Shown piece by piece: positions 1-8,525 of a stretch of DNA of 56,014 nucleotides (its first letter is position 1; each line of letters starts with the position of its first letter). The stretch is from Propionibacterium sp. GTDB lineage: Bacteria; Actinomycetota; Actinomycetes; Propionibacteriales; Propionibacteriaceae. The notes beneath the pieces are model-generated. The model saw only the letters and a list, made by a program, of their open reading frames with translations. It was not told the origin of the DNA and searched no databases. The stretch spans positions 1-56,014 of the forward strand of contig JALHFX010000032.1 in the NCBI GenBank assembly GCA_022837595.1, given 5' to 3'. The position numbers were made by a program, and so were the translations under genes.

Positions 1-33
1 GCGGCTCATGGTGGTCAGCTTCTCAGTGTCCAT
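1..33 (-). CDS. clpB: ClpB chaperone, first 11 codons only
   Basis: Only the N-terminus lies in the window. Read leftward from an ATG at 33-31 it gives MDTEKLTTMSR, which resembles the start of actinobacterial ClpB (MD...L/FTTKSR-type openings). A GGAG ribosome site sits a few bases upstream of the ATG. The HAIR element at 63-85 supports a heat-shock gene, because HspR controls clpB and dnaK in actinobacteria. ClpB is a cytoplasmic AAA+ disaggregase that works with DnaK. With so few residues the call rests as much on the operator as on the peptide. Confidence 0.6.
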   Translation of the reverse strand, partial: MDTEKLTTMSR

Positions 34-62
34 CAGGTCTCCGCATAGTAGGGGTCAATCAA

Positions 63-85
63 AGTTGAGTCTATGTCACTCAACT
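63..85. promoter_or_regulatory. HAIR element (HspR operator) upstream of clpB
   Basis: AGTTGAGT, 7 bases, ACTCAACT: a perfect 8-bp inverted repeat. It matches the HspR-associated inverted repeat CTTGAGT-N7-ACTCAAG except at the outermost base of each half. It lies about 30 bp upstream of the leftward clpB start, where a repressor would block the promoter. HspR itself is not in the window. Confidence 0.8.
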
Positions 86-185
86 CTTATTCGGGGTGCC
101 GTATTCCCTACTTGCAGAGATTGTTCGCCCGGTCCGCGCCCCCCACCAGACAGCCCCTACCGAAAGACGCACCCCCACCGCAGGC

Positions 186-288
186 GCTACCGGAAAGTGC
201 AGCGGCTACCGAAAACCCGTGGTTTTTCGGTAGCCGCTGCACTTTCCGGTAGCCGCTGGCTCAGGGCTGAGCTTTTCGGTAGCCGCTG
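186..288. repeat. Large palindrome plus extra copies of a 13-mer
   Basis: A perfect 30-bp inverted repeat (186-215 with 224-253, loop 216-223) is followed by a further arm copy at 273-288. The shared unit is CAGCGGCTACCGA and its reverse complement, seen at 200-212, 227-239 and 276-288; 246-258 differs only in the last base. A small hairpin (GCTCAG/CTGAGC, 259-272, then TTTT) lies between. The block sits directly behind the ino1 stop, so it could end ino1 transcription. The same 13-mer forms the hairpin at 30411-30440, so this looks like a dispersed palindromic repeat. Confidence 0.85.
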
Positions 289-294
289 AGGGGA

Positions 295-1374
295 TCAGCG
301 CTTGATGGCGCCGTGGATGAATGCCTCGACGGATGCCTGGCCGATCTCGTCGTGACGCTGCTCAGGCGGTGACTTCATGAAGAAGCTCGACGGTGACAGG
401 AGCGGTCCGCCGATACCACGATCCAAGCCGATCTTGGCTGCCCGGATCGCATCGATCACCACTCCCGCAGAGTTCGGGGAGTCCCAGACCTCGAGCTTGT
501 ACTCCAGGTTGACCGGAGCACCACCGAAATTACGTCCCTCGAGACGGACGAAGGCCCACTTGCGATCGTCCAGCCAATCGATGTAGTCGGACGGGCCGAC
601 GTGAATGTCCTTGGCCTCGAATTCATGCTCGACGTTGCTGGTGACGGCCTGGGTCTTCGAGATCTTCTTCGAGATCAAGCGGTCACGCTCGAGCATGTTC
701 TTGAAGTCCATATTGCCGCCAACATTCAACTGGTAGGTGCGGTCAATGGTGATACCGCGATCCTCGAAGAGCTTGGCCAGCACCCGATGGGTGATCGTCG
801 CGCCGATCTGGCTCTTGATGTCGTCGCCGACGATCGGCACACCGGCCTCGGTGAACTTCGCCGCCCATTCCGGATCGGAGGCGATGAAGACCGGCAGGCA
901 GTTGACGAATGCGCATCCCGCGTCGATCGCGCACTGCGCGTAGTACTTGTCGGCCTCTTCCGATCCGACAGGCAGATAGCTGACCAGCACCTCTACCTTG
1001 GCATCCTTGAGTGCCGCGACGATATCGACGGGTTCCTCGTCGGATTCGGTGATGGTCTCGCGATAGTACTTTCCGAGGCCATCGAGAGTAACGCCGCGCA
1101 GTACTTTGACTCCAGTCGGCGCCACATCCGCGAGCTTGATGGTGCAATTGGGGCTGGCATCGATCGCGTCGGCGATGTCGAGACCGACCTTCGCCGCATC
1201 AACATCGAAGGCAGCGACGAATTCGAGATCGCTGACGTGATAATCGCCAAACTGCACGTGCATCAAGCCCGGCACGTCTTCACCGGGCTTCGCGTCCTGA
1301 TAGTAGGTGACGCCTTGTATCAGGGATGATGCGCAGTTACCCACCCCGATGACCCCGACACGGATCTTGCTCAT
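295..1374 (-). CDS. ino1: Inositol-3-phosphate synthase
   Basis: This cytoplasmic NAD-dependent enzyme converts glucose 6-phosphate to 1L-myo-inositol 1-phosphate, the first step to phosphatidylinositol and mycothiol in actinobacteria. The 359-residue protein opens with a Rossmann motif, GVIGVGNCASSLI (about residues 6-18), and carries the family stretches GDDIKSQIGAT and NVGGNMDFKNML. The length fits the short bacterial class (Mycobacterium tuberculosis Ino1 is 367 residues). The ATG abuts the padR stop (TAA then ATG), so the two are co-transcribed, as in mycobacteria (Rv0047c-Rv0046c). The ribosome site GAGGAG lies inside the end of padR. Confidence 0.96.
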   Translation of the reverse strand: MSKIRVGVIGVGNCASSLIQGVTYYQDAKPGEDVPGLMHVQFGDYHVSDLEFVAAFDVDAAKVGLDIADAIDASPNCTIKLADVAPTGVKVLRGVTLDGLGKYYRETITESDEEPVDIVAALKDAKVEVLVSYLPVGSEEADKYYAQCAIDAGCAFVNCLPVFIASDPEWAAKFTEAGVPIVGDDIKSQIGATITHRVLAKLFEDRGITIDRTYQLNVGGNMDFKNMLERDRLISKKISKTQAVTSNVEHEFEAKDIHVGPSDYIDWLDDRKWAFVRLEGRNFGGAPVNLEYKLEVWDSPNSAGVVIDAIRAAKIGLDRGIGGPLLSPSSFFMKSPPEQRHDEIGQASVEAFIHGAIKR

Positions 1375-1920
1375 TTATTCTCCTCGCTGGATTGCGGACT
1401 CCTCGGCGGCCACCATCGAATCGAGCCAGGCGAGTTCGTCTGCCACGACTTCACGAGAATGCCGTACGAGTTCCTTCGAATAGCGGTCCAGCCCCGTCAA
1501 TGACCAAGAATCGATCATCGTGAGCCTGGCCGCCGTGACCTCACGCCGGCCGTGCAGGATACGCAACCGGTTGCGAGTATCAGTCATCCCCAGCAGACTG
1601 AATTGGACGCTGAAGTCGTCGGTCAACGCGCTGGGATCTGTGGTGGCCAATTGCTGCGCAAGGTACTCCTCGCCGCTGTGTGTGAGGTGATAGATACGGC
1701 GCGAACGACTGCCGACCAGCAGCGGACGTTCCGTCCCGCAATCACAGATGAGACCTCTATCCAGCAGCCTGCGGAATGCCGGATACAGCGATCCGAACGA
1801 CACCTTGTGCAGGTAGCCGACCACCATGTTGACGTGTTTACGCACCTCATAGCCATATGACGGGCCTTGCGATAGACGCCCCAGGATCGCGAGATCCAGG
1901 GTCGGCTGGCGCAAGACCAT
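1375..1920 (-). CDS. PadR-family transcriptional regulator
   Basis: A 181-residue regulator. The N-terminal winged helix (about 1-80) has the PadR pattern LAILGRLSQGPSYGYEV followed by SFGSLYPAFRRLLDRGL. The C-terminal part is the helical PadR dimerisation region. It is directly upstream of, and translationally coupled to, ino1, an arrangement kept across actinobacteria, so control of inositol synthesis and of itself is likely. The upstream TATATCG palindromes (1993-2012) are a candidate operator. The ligand cannot be told from the sequence. Confidence 0.93.
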   Translation of the reverse strand: MVLRQPTLDLAILGRLSQGPSYGYEVRKHVNMVVGYLHKVSFGSLYPAFRRLLDRGLICDCGTERPLLVGSRSRRIYHLTHSGEEYLAQQLATTDPSALTDDFSVQFSLLGMTDTRNRLRILHGRREVTAARLTMIDSWSLTGLDRYSKELVRHSREVVADELAWLDSMVAAEESAIQRGE

Positions 1921-1992
1921 CTGTCATCCTCACCTTCGATGTGCAGTCGTCGTAGCTATGGGCGCTCTACTTGCGCCAGGACGAACCATATC

Positions 1993-2012
1993 TATATCGG
2001 CTCGATATATCG
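1993..2012. promoter_or_regulatory. Candidate PadR operator
   Basis: TATATCG-GCT-CGATATA (1993-2009) is an inverted repeat. It overlaps the 10-bp palindrome CGATATATCG (2003-2012), so three half-sites share one face of about 20 bp. It lies 73-92 bp upstream of the padR start in AT-rich DNA that stands out from its surroundings. Autoregulation by PadR proteins is common; the assignment is inference from position and symmetry. Confidence 0.45.
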
Positions 2013-2110
2013 AAATGCTACATCGCGAGGGGTCTGGTCACCGCGGCGTCCACCATTGGGAACAGAATCCGGCAGTGAACGCCTGGGATGTCGAACAGGC
2101 CCGGCCTGAA

Positions 2111-3604
2111 TCAGCCCACGTGGAAGTAACGCTCAACAAGCCGATCCAGCATGCCCTTCTCCTCCAGCAACCTGGCTCGCAGATCGCGATCACCATAGCC
2201 CTGAAGCTTCGCGGCCCACGCATCGATCAATCCACGCGGGAAGACTTCGTCTTTCTCGTAGAGTTCACGCATCTCAAGCAGCCGCTCAGCAGCCTCGTAG
2301 CACGAGGTGGGCAGCTGGTCGAGCCCCCCAACCTTGGACGCATCGCCCAAAACGTAACGCTTTTGGGCGTACTCCAGCATGCCCTCCTCAGTAAGGCCTT
2401 CACGCGCCGCAACCGTCATGCCGGCCAACAGCAGGTGGATATTGGCCGAGCCATCGGGGCTACGCAACTCGATGGTCTGGGCATCGTTCGGTAATTCGCC
2501 GACCGGCGGCTCGTTCGGGTTCGCGTCGCGGAACATCCGATCATCCAGGTCCTGCCAACCAAGCGGAACTCGAACCAATGCGGAACGGTTACGATCACCC
2601 CAGCAGACCGAGGTCGGCGCTTCCTGGTTCGGAACCAACCGCAGGAATGATGTGGGCACGGTGTTGCCAAACGCGGTGAGCGATGGCGCGAACTTGAGGA
2701 AGCCGCCAATCACGCGCTTGGCGTCATCGGTCAGCCCCTTGCCCTGGCTGTACTGGTTGACGCCGTCCTTCATCAGTCGGGTATGGAAGTGCATACCCGA
2801 GCCGGCCTGACCGACCACGATCTTCGGGGAGAAGCTCACTTCGAGGCCATGATCATAAGCCACCTGACGCACAACCCACTTCGCCAGCGCCATCTGATCA
2901 GCGGCATCGCTGACCGGCACGGGCAAGAACTCGATCTCATGCTGAACGTGCTGCTGACCGTTGGCTGTGAAGTTACCGACCTCGGCGTGCGCATACTTGA
3001 TCGCACAGCCCATCTCCGCCAAGTGGTAGATCGCCTCTTCGCGAATCTCACCCCACTTCGAGAAGGGCGGCGCCTCGTGATAACCGCGCTGTTCGACAAC
3101 CGGGTAGAGCGCCTCCGCCGGGCTGAAAAGGTAGTACTCGAGCTCGCCGAGCGCTTCGAAGACCGTCCCGGTTGCTGCCGTCAATGAATCCTGAGCCTTG
3201 CGCAGCACCTGCTCGGGAGCACTGGCCAGCGGATCACCATCGACGTCGTAGAACGAGCAGAGCAGATCAAGTGCGGGGATATCGCTGAAGGGGTTGACGA
3301 ATGCGGTGCGGAAACGAGGCACGACGTAGAGGTCGGACGATGTCGCATCCACGAAGCTGAAGAGACTCGATCCGTCGACACGCTCACCCATCGTCAGCAC
3401 ACGATCAAGCTGTGCCCGCGACTGGATAACGAAATTCAGCATCTTCAACCGGCCGTCCTCGCCCAGATAGCGCAGGTTGAGCATGCGGATGTCGGATTCC
3501 TCGATATATGAGATGATGTCGGCTTTGGTGAACTCGGAAGCCGGCTTGCCAAGCGCGCTGACGAGCTGACTGGGATTGAGCGCGATCTTATCTGAATCGA
3601 GCAC
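2111..3604 (-). CDS. Glutamine synthetase family protein
   Basis: A 497-residue type I-like glutamine synthetase, expected to make glutamine from glutamate, ammonium and ATP in the cytoplasm. Catalytic-domain signatures are clear: GQAGSGMHFHTRL (the GSGMH substrate/ATP loop) and RLVPNQEAPTSV followed by RNRSALVRVP. The N-terminal beta-grasp part includes RMLNLRYLGEDGRLK. The region that would hold the adenylylated tyrosine (NLYDLPPEE in enterobacterial GlnA) reads GGLDQLPTSCYEA, so control by adenylylation is unlikely. The start is GTG behind a strong GAGGAGG site. It could be a side paralogue, since some members use other amines; substrate is uncertain. It stands alone. Confidence 0.85.
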   Translation of the reverse strand: MLDSDKIALNPSQLVSALGKPASEFTKADIISYIEESDIRMLNLRYLGEDGRLKMLNFVIQSRAQLDRVLTMGERVDGSSLFSFVDATSSDLYVVPRFRTAFVNPFSDIPALDLLCSFYDVDGDPLASAPEQVLRKAQDSLTAATGTVFEALGELEYYLFSPAEALYPVVEQRGYHEAPPFSKWGEIREEAIYHLAEMGCAIKYAHAEVGNFTANGQQHVQHEIEFLPVPVSDAADQMALAKWVVRQVAYDHGLEVSFSPKIVVGQAGSGMHFHTRLMKDGVNQYSQGKGLTDDAKRVIGGFLKFAPSLTAFGNTVPTSFLRLVPNQEAPTSVCWGDRNRSALVRVPLGWQDLDDRMFRDANPNEPPVGELPNDAQTIELRSPDGSANIHLLLAGMTVAAREGLTEEGMLEYAQKRYVLGDASKVGGLDQLPTSCYEAAERLLEMRELYEKDEVFPRGLIDAWAAKLQGYGDRDLRARLLEEKGMLDRLVERYFHVG

Positions 3605-3689
3605 GGGAGGTCCTCCTCGGTGAATCGTAGGCCTTCATTGTGACACGGCGTCTCTTCACATCGGACTCACGCCCCCTGCCTAACACGCT

Positions 3690-5543
3690 GTGACCAGCGA
3701 TGATTCTCAAGAGGAGCCCCTGCGCCCCAATACCACGGGCAAGCACCCTAAGCTACAGCGTGTGGGTTTGGTCAAGAAACAGCCGAAGCGTCCGTTGAAC
3801 CGGAGAAGCCTCGTGGGTGCCGCGCTGACCAAGGTCTTCGGCTCTCGCTGGAAGACCGCAGCGGCTAGGACGAACGAATTGGCCGCCGTGACCGTCCCCG
3901 AAGCCATCGTGGGCTGGAGCGCCTACGCCGCGTCCTATACCCCCAGCCTGCTGGCGCGGCCCTGGTATTGGCAGGGTCTCATCGCCGGGCTGAGCGGAAT
4001 GTTCGGCTATCAGGCAGGGCTGTGGACCAGTTGGACCGCCAGCGTGATAGCTGAGCAACTGGGCATCAAGATCAAGCTGAAGCCGGGCATCCGCCAGGGC
4101 GGCACGATTGCCGGCGCGACGATTCTGGCAGCCGCCGCGATCGCCGTGCCGCTGTACTCGGTGCGATGGCACCAGCGCGCTGCACGTTATTCACACAATC
4201 CGGGTCCGAATGCCTTCTGGGCGGTCGCCTCAACAGCGGCGGCGGCAACGACCTTCGCGGTGTTGCTCGCCCAGTGGCGCGCGACCGTGTGGTCGATCAA
4301 TTTCATTTCCGGTCGCGTGCTCAACAAGTTCGCTTGGCAGGCGCTGAGTCGGCTGACCTCGACCTTGGTGGTCATCGGCACGATGCTGGTCATCTTCGAT
4401 CAGGTGATCATGCGCTCGGTGGTCGGGGTCGCCACCACCGCATCCGCCCGAGTTGACCTCCGCATCCCCGACGGCGTCCACCAGCCGACCACACCACTAC
4501 ATTCGGGCAGCTCGGCGTCATTGGAAAGCTGGGACTCACTGGGACTACAAGGCAAACGCTTCACCTGCGCCGGCCCCAGCGCCGAACGGATCGCCGAAGT
4601 CATGGGACAGCCCGCGACCCAGCCCATCCGAGCCTATGCGTCTATGAACGGCCGCTCGACCGAAGAGGTCATCAACGCGGTATTGGCCGAACTCGACCGC
4701 ACAAACGCCTGGACGCGCAAGGCAATTCTGATCGTCACCACCACCGGACGTGGCAACGTGAACGAGTGGAGCACCTCATCATTCGAGTTCTTGATGCACG
4801 GAAATTGCGCTACCGCTGCCATGCAGTATTCAGGTTTACCCTCGGCGGTCACGATGCTGAGCAGCAAACAGATACCGGTACGAGCCTCCCGGATGCTGTT
4901 CGGGGCAATCGAGAAGCGGATCGCGGTCTTGCCGGTGGACGCTCGGCCCAAGCTCTTCGTTGCAGGCGAGTCGTTGGGTGCGTTCGGTTCGAACGGCATC
5001 TTCGCCAGCCCCGAGGACATGCTCTCACGAGCCTACGGTGGAGTCTGGACAGGATGCCCATCTTTCACGCCGAACCAGGTCGAGTGGACGCGTCGGCGCA
5101 GCACTTCCTCGACCGTCGTCCGACCGGTGGTCGACCACGGTCGACATGTGCGCTTCGCGTGCTCACCGTCCGATCTACTCTTCGACGAGCACGGCGCTGC
5201 CCTCGACGAGTGGGCCACCCCGCGCTTCTGCTATCTGCAAAACGACACCGACCCCGTGGTCTGGTGGGGCAACCACCTGCTGTGGAAGAAACCAGAATGG
5301 CTCGACGAGATGCGGGGCACCCAGACACCGATGGCCGCAATGACGTGGTGGCCCTTCATCACCTTCTGGCAGGTCGCCGCCGACATGACCGTCTGCCGCT
5401 ACGTCGGGCCTGGTTACGGGCACAAATACCACGCCGCGCAGTGCGTCCCGGCCTGGGCGGGAGTACTCGGGCTCGACCCGGCAGCAGATTGGTCAGATCT
5501 GATTGACGCGCTCAACACCGATGTGCCTCCAGTGAATCCCTGA
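3690..5543 (+). CDS. Membrane-anchored alpha/beta hydrolase (Abhydrolase_9 type)
   Basis: A 617-residue protein. The N-terminal half (about 70-260) has several hydrophobic segments and matches the layout of the Abhydrolase_9 N-terminal membrane domain. The C-terminal half (about 280-600) is the hydrolase domain, with nucleophile elbow GESLG (Ser428) in FVAGESLGAFGSNG. Ends with GYGHKYHAAQCVPAW, where the catalytic His is expected. Such proteins are common in actinobacteria but the substrate is not known. The start is taken as GTG at 3690; no strong ribosome site decides it. The downstream DoxX gene is 111 bp away, so an operon is possible but not shown. Confidence 0.8.
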   Translation: MTSDDSQEEPLRPNTTGKHPKLQRVGLVKKQPKRPLNRRSLVGAALTKVFGSRWKTAAARTNELAAVTVPEAIVGWSAYAASYTPSLLARPWYWQGLIAGLSGMFGYQAGLWTSWTASVIAEQLGIKIKLKPGIRQGGTIAGATILAAAAIAVPLYSVRWHQRAARYSHNPGPNAFWAVASTAAAATTFAVLLAQWRATVWSINFISGRVLNKFAWQALSRLTSTLVVIGTMLVIFDQVIMRSVVGVATTASARVDLRIPDGVHQPTTPLHSGSSASLESWDSLGLQGKRFTCAGPSAERIAEVMGQPATQPIRAYASMNGRSTEEVINAVLAELDRTNAWTRKAILIVTTTGRGNVNEWSTSSFEFLMHGNCATAAMQYSGLPSAVTMLSSKQIPVRASRMLFGAIEKRIAVLPVDARPKLFVAGESLGAFGSNGIFASPEDMLSRAYGGVWTGCPSFTPNQVEWTRRRSTSSTVVRPVVDHGRHVRFACSPSDLLFDEHGAALDEWATPRFCYLQNDTDPVVWWGNHLLWKKPEWLDEMRGTQTPMAAMTWWPFITFWQVAADMTVCRYVGPGYGHKYHAAQCVPAWAGVLGLDPAADWSDLIDALNTDVPPVNP

Positions 5544-5654
5544 TAGCTGCCTGATCGCACATAATCGTCGGCGACTTCACGGCCTCGCCAACCAGGCCCG
5601 ACGATCACCGAAAGGTAGCGTGAGGTCAGCACTGCAGACGCAGAAGGGAACCTC

Positions 5655-6140
5655 ATGTCGAAGACTCGTTCGGCCGCCGGCACCGCAGCCCAAGCCACTC
5701 TTCTGTTGATCGTCCGGCTGGTATTCGCCGCGATACTCGTGGCACGCGCCTGGTCCCGCTGGCAGATCGAAGGCATCGACGTACAGCTCGAACGTCTAGC
5801 ACAAACCGGGCTACCCGCTCCGGAAGTCATCGTCTGGGGCACTATCGCTCTGGAAGGTATCGGCGGCGTGCTGCTGGCCTTCGGTCTGCTCACCAGGATC
5901 GTCGCCGCGCTGGTCGCGACCGAGAACATCTTGATCATTGTCTTCTTGCGCTGGGCCGCGGGTCCATATATCAATGACGGCGGTTTCGAGTACAACGCCG
6001 CGCTGGCCTGCCTCGGCATCGTCTTCCTCGCAGTCGGCTCCAGCTATACCGGGCTCGACAGCCTCATCTTCCGCAGGACGAAGACCAGCGATGGCGGTGA
6101 AGACCTTTACCAGCCGAAGTTAGGGTCAACTCAGTATTGA
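5655..6140 (+). CDS. DoxX-family membrane protein
   Basis: A 161-residue protein with four predicted membrane helices: about 12-32, 58-80, 82-102 and 112-135. The pattern LLIVRLVFAAILVARAW at the N-terminus and GGVLLAFGLLTRIVA in the middle are typical of DoxX. Some DoxX proteins act with thiol or redox enzymes; no clear role can be read here. An AAGGGA ribosome site precedes the ATG. The promoter region of the following two-component system starts immediately after its stop. Confidence 0.85.
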   Translation: MSKTRSAAGTAAQATLLLIVRLVFAAILVARAWSRWQIEGIDVQLERLAQTGLPAPEVIVWGTIALEGIGGVLLAFGLLTRIVAALVATENILIIVFLRWAAGPYINDGGFEYNAALACLGIVFLAVGSSYTGLDSLIFRRTKTSDGGEDLYQPKLGSTQY

Positions 6141-6154
6141 ACAACCATAGATAA

Positions 6155-6172
6155 TCACAGCTAACACACAGC
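6155..6172 (+). promoter_or_regulatory. PhoP-type direct repeat upstream of the response regulator
   Basis: TCACAGC-TAAC-ACACAGC: two 7-mers spaced by 4 bases (11-bp period). This equals the mycobacterial PhoP box TCACAGC-N4-TCACAGC with one mismatch. It lies 44-61 bp upstream of the response regulator ATG, fitting autoregulation. Confidence 0.55.
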
Positions 6173-6215
6173 TGATACACACCCCACCCTGTGCGATAGC
6201 TGTCATTCTGCTGTT

Positions 6216-6944
6216 ATGGCGATAGACGATACCGAGCGACTGACTCGTCCTGACGGCACCCCATTACGTGTACTCGCGGTTGACGACGAACCGAGTCTGA
6301 CCGAATTACTCGGTATGGCGCTGCGTTACGAGGGATGGGCCGCTAAGACCGCCAGTAGCGGCACCGAAGCCGTCAAAATAGCTCGCGACTTCAAACCGGA
6401 CGCGATCGTGCTCGATATGATGCTGCCCGATTTCGACGGGCTTGAGGTTATGCGTCGTATCCGCGCAGACGAGCCGAATGTGCCGGTCATCTTCCTAACC
6501 GCCAAGGACGCTGTGGCTGACCGTGTAGCCGGGTTGACCGCCGGCGGAGACGACTATGTCACTAAACCGTTCAGCCTCGAAGAGCTGATCGCCCGGCTGC
6601 GCGCGCTGATGCGGCGAAGCGGTGCAGCAGCCAAACGCGAAGACGCCCAACTCCTGGTCGGCGACCTGCTGATGGACGAGGACACTCACGAAGTCTTTCG
6701 CGGAGGCGATCCGATTCATCTGACCGCCACAGAATTCGAGCTGCTTCGCTATCTGATGCGCAATCCACGTCGGGTGTTATCGAAGGCACAGATCCTCGAC
6801 CGAGTCTGGAATTATGACTTCGGTGGCCAGGCCAACGTGGTCGAGTTGTATATCAGCTACCTACGCAAGAAGATCGATGCGGGCAGAGAGCCCATGATCC
6901 ACACCATGCGGGGGGCCGGATATGTCCTCAAGCCGGCAGGCTAG
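6216..6944 (+). CDS. phoP: OmpR-family response regulator, PhoP-like
   Basis: A 242-residue DNA-binding response regulator. The receiver domain (about 17-130) has the acidic pair in AVDDEPS, the phosphoacceptor Asp67 in IVLDMMLP, Thr95 and the conserved Lys117 (YVTKPFS). The C-terminal winged helix (about 145-240) contains ATEFELLRYLMRN and YISYLRKKID with the ending GAGYVLKPAG. Wording in both domains is close to mycobacterial PhoP, and a PhoP-type box lies in its own promoter. TcrX or PrrA relatives are the alternatives. It overlaps the sensor kinase gene by 23 bp, so the two are translated together. Confidence 0.88.
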   Translation: MAIDDTERLTRPDGTPLRVLAVDDEPSLTELLGMALRYEGWAAKTASSGTEAVKIARDFKPDAIVLDMMLPDFDGLEVMRRIRADEPNVPVIFLTAKDAVADRVAGLTAGGDDYVTKPFSLEELIARLRALMRRSGAAAKREDAQLLVGDLLMDEDTHEVFRGGDPIHLTATEFELLRYLMRNPRRVLSKAQILDRVWNYDFGGQANVVELYISYLRKKIDAGREPMIHTMRGAGYVLKPAG

Positions 6945-8373
6945 CGGGTACGCGCACGCTCGTAGACCCACCCTCAGGCGGCAATTGGTCATCAGGATCA
7001 CTCTGATCGTCTGTGTAGTCTCGATCCTCTTGTCCACCCTTTCGACAATCCTGGTCTCTCGGGTACTTACCGCGAAGCTCGACCAGCAGTTGCTCTACGC
7101 CATCGACGCCACCGAGAAGCGGCCGCGGGGTCCCGACCCGCAGGCCGGACCCGAGCCGTCCGACAACAGCGGACTGCGGCTGGGCGGGCTACCGGTCGGC
7201 AGTATCTCGCTGACCATCTCATCTTCGGGCCTGCTGCACAGCTCGATCATCTGGGACTATGGCAGCGCGATTCCCGCGAATGATCAGCTCGAGGTCCTCT
7301 TGAATCTGCCCCGCGACGGCGAAATACGATCGGTCAACATCGCCGGTCTCGGGCACTATCGCGCAGTCGCTCTGACCACGGGCGATGCCTCCAGCATCAC
7401 CACGATGGCGGTGGCCGCTCCGACCGCGGCCATTGACGCGATCGTCGGCGCCATGATTTGGATCGAACTCGGTCTGATCGTCGGCGCCACCGCGGCCGCT
7501 GCGGGGATATCCATGGTAGTGGTGCGCAGATCACTGCGTCCGCTCACCCGGCTCGCAGAGCTGGCGACTCAGGTAGCCGGGCTCCCGCTGGAGACCGGTG
7601 AGGTCGCCATCAACATGCGGGTGCCCAGTTCGCAGGCTGCTGATCCCAGCGAGGTCGGACGCGTGAGCTCCGAGACCAAGGTCCGTCAGTTCGTCGCGGA
7701 CGCCAGCCACGAGCTTCGCAATCCACTCGCCTCGATCCGCGGTTATGCCGAGCTGACCAGACGCGGACGCGAGCAACTCCCGGCCGATACCGTCTTCGCA
7801 CTCGAGCGCATCGAATCGGAGTCGCAGCGGATGAGCCGGTTGGTGGAGCAGATGCTGCTGCTGGCGCGTCTGGACAACGACCCGTCGGCTGCGCGTGGCG
7901 AGGTCGATCTGACTGAGGTCACGCTGAACGCGGTTAGTGATGCGCGCGCAGCAGGCCCCGATCATCAGTGGCGGGTGCAGGTGCCCGATGCGCCGGTGGT
8001 CATCACCGGCGATCAAGGTCAACTTCAGCAGCTGATGGTGAACCTGCTGGGTAATGCCCGCAAACACACTCCTGCCGGCACGCTCGTGACGACCCTGGTC
8101 ACCGTGGCCGACGGCTGGGCGCAGATCGAGGTCACGGATAACGGGCCCGGTATTCCACCGGAACTCATCGGGCAGATCTTCGAACGATTCACCAAGGCTG
8201 ATGCGGCCCGGGCACACAGTGCAGAGGGCTCGACCGGCCTGGGCTTGGCGATCGTCGCCGCGGTGACCGCTGCTCATGGTGGACGAGTAGAGGTTGACTC
8301 CCGGTTGGCTACTGAGACCGAACCGGGATATGCACGGTTCATCGTCCGGTTGCCGCTGAAAGAACGCGGCTGA
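6922..8373 (+). CDS. Sensor histidine kinase, PhoR-like
   Basis: A 483-residue membrane sensor. Membrane segments at about 22-47 and 177-200 enclose an extracytoplasmic sensing domain of about 130 residues. A HAMP linker (about 200-255) follows, then the dimerisation box FVADASHELRNPL with His263 as the phosphorylated residue. The ATPase domain has the N-box NLLGNARKH and G-boxes DNGPGIP and GSTGLGLAIV. It starts inside the response regulator gene and is its expected partner. The signal sensed cannot be deduced from the sequence. Confidence 0.92.
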   Translation: MSSSRQASGYAHARRPTLRRQLVIRITLIVCVVSILLSTLSTILVSRVLTAKLDQQLLYAIDATEKRPRGPDPQAGPEPSDNSGLRLGGLPVGSISLTISSSGLLHSSIIWDYGSAIPANDQLEVLLNLPRDGEIRSVNIAGLGHYRAVALTTGDASSITTMAVAAPTAAIDAIVGAMIWIELGLIVGATAAAAGISMVVVRRSLRPLTRLAELATQVAGLPLETGEVAINMRVPSSQAADPSEVGRVSSETKVRQFVADASHELRNPLASIRGYAELTRRGREQLPADTVFALERIESESQRMSRLVEQMLLLARLDNDPSAARGEVDLTEVTLNAVSDARAAGPDHQWRVQVPDAPVVITGDQGQLQQLMVNLLGNARKHTPAGTLVTTLVTVADGWAQIEVTDNGPGIPPELIGQIFERFTKADAARAHSAEGSTGLGLAIVAAVTAAHGGRVEVDSRLATETEPGYARFIVRLPLKERG

Positions 8374-8525
8374 GACCTAACCTCCCTTCCGTCCGTTCCA
8401 ACGCCGGATTGTGCAGGTTTGGGCCCCGACAGGGGCACTAGCGCGACACGATCCGACTTTGCAAAGGGTTTTGGACCACAGTAGACGAATCGAACTGACC
8501 CGAAGCCGCCTCACAGGCATCCAGC

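Noticed and set aside
8..289. A 93-codon rightward reading frame at the left edge
   Set aside because: It runs across the HAIR element and the large palindrome, has no ribosome site and gives a low-complexity peptide.
601..1329. A long rightward frame opposite ino1
   Set aside because: It is antisense to a clearly conserved gene and shows no family pattern; long antisense frames are common at this GC content.
8430..8450. Terminator between the sensor kinase and bioN
   Set aside because: GCCCC-GACA-GGGGC forms a short stem but there is no T-tract; the evidence is too thin to list it.
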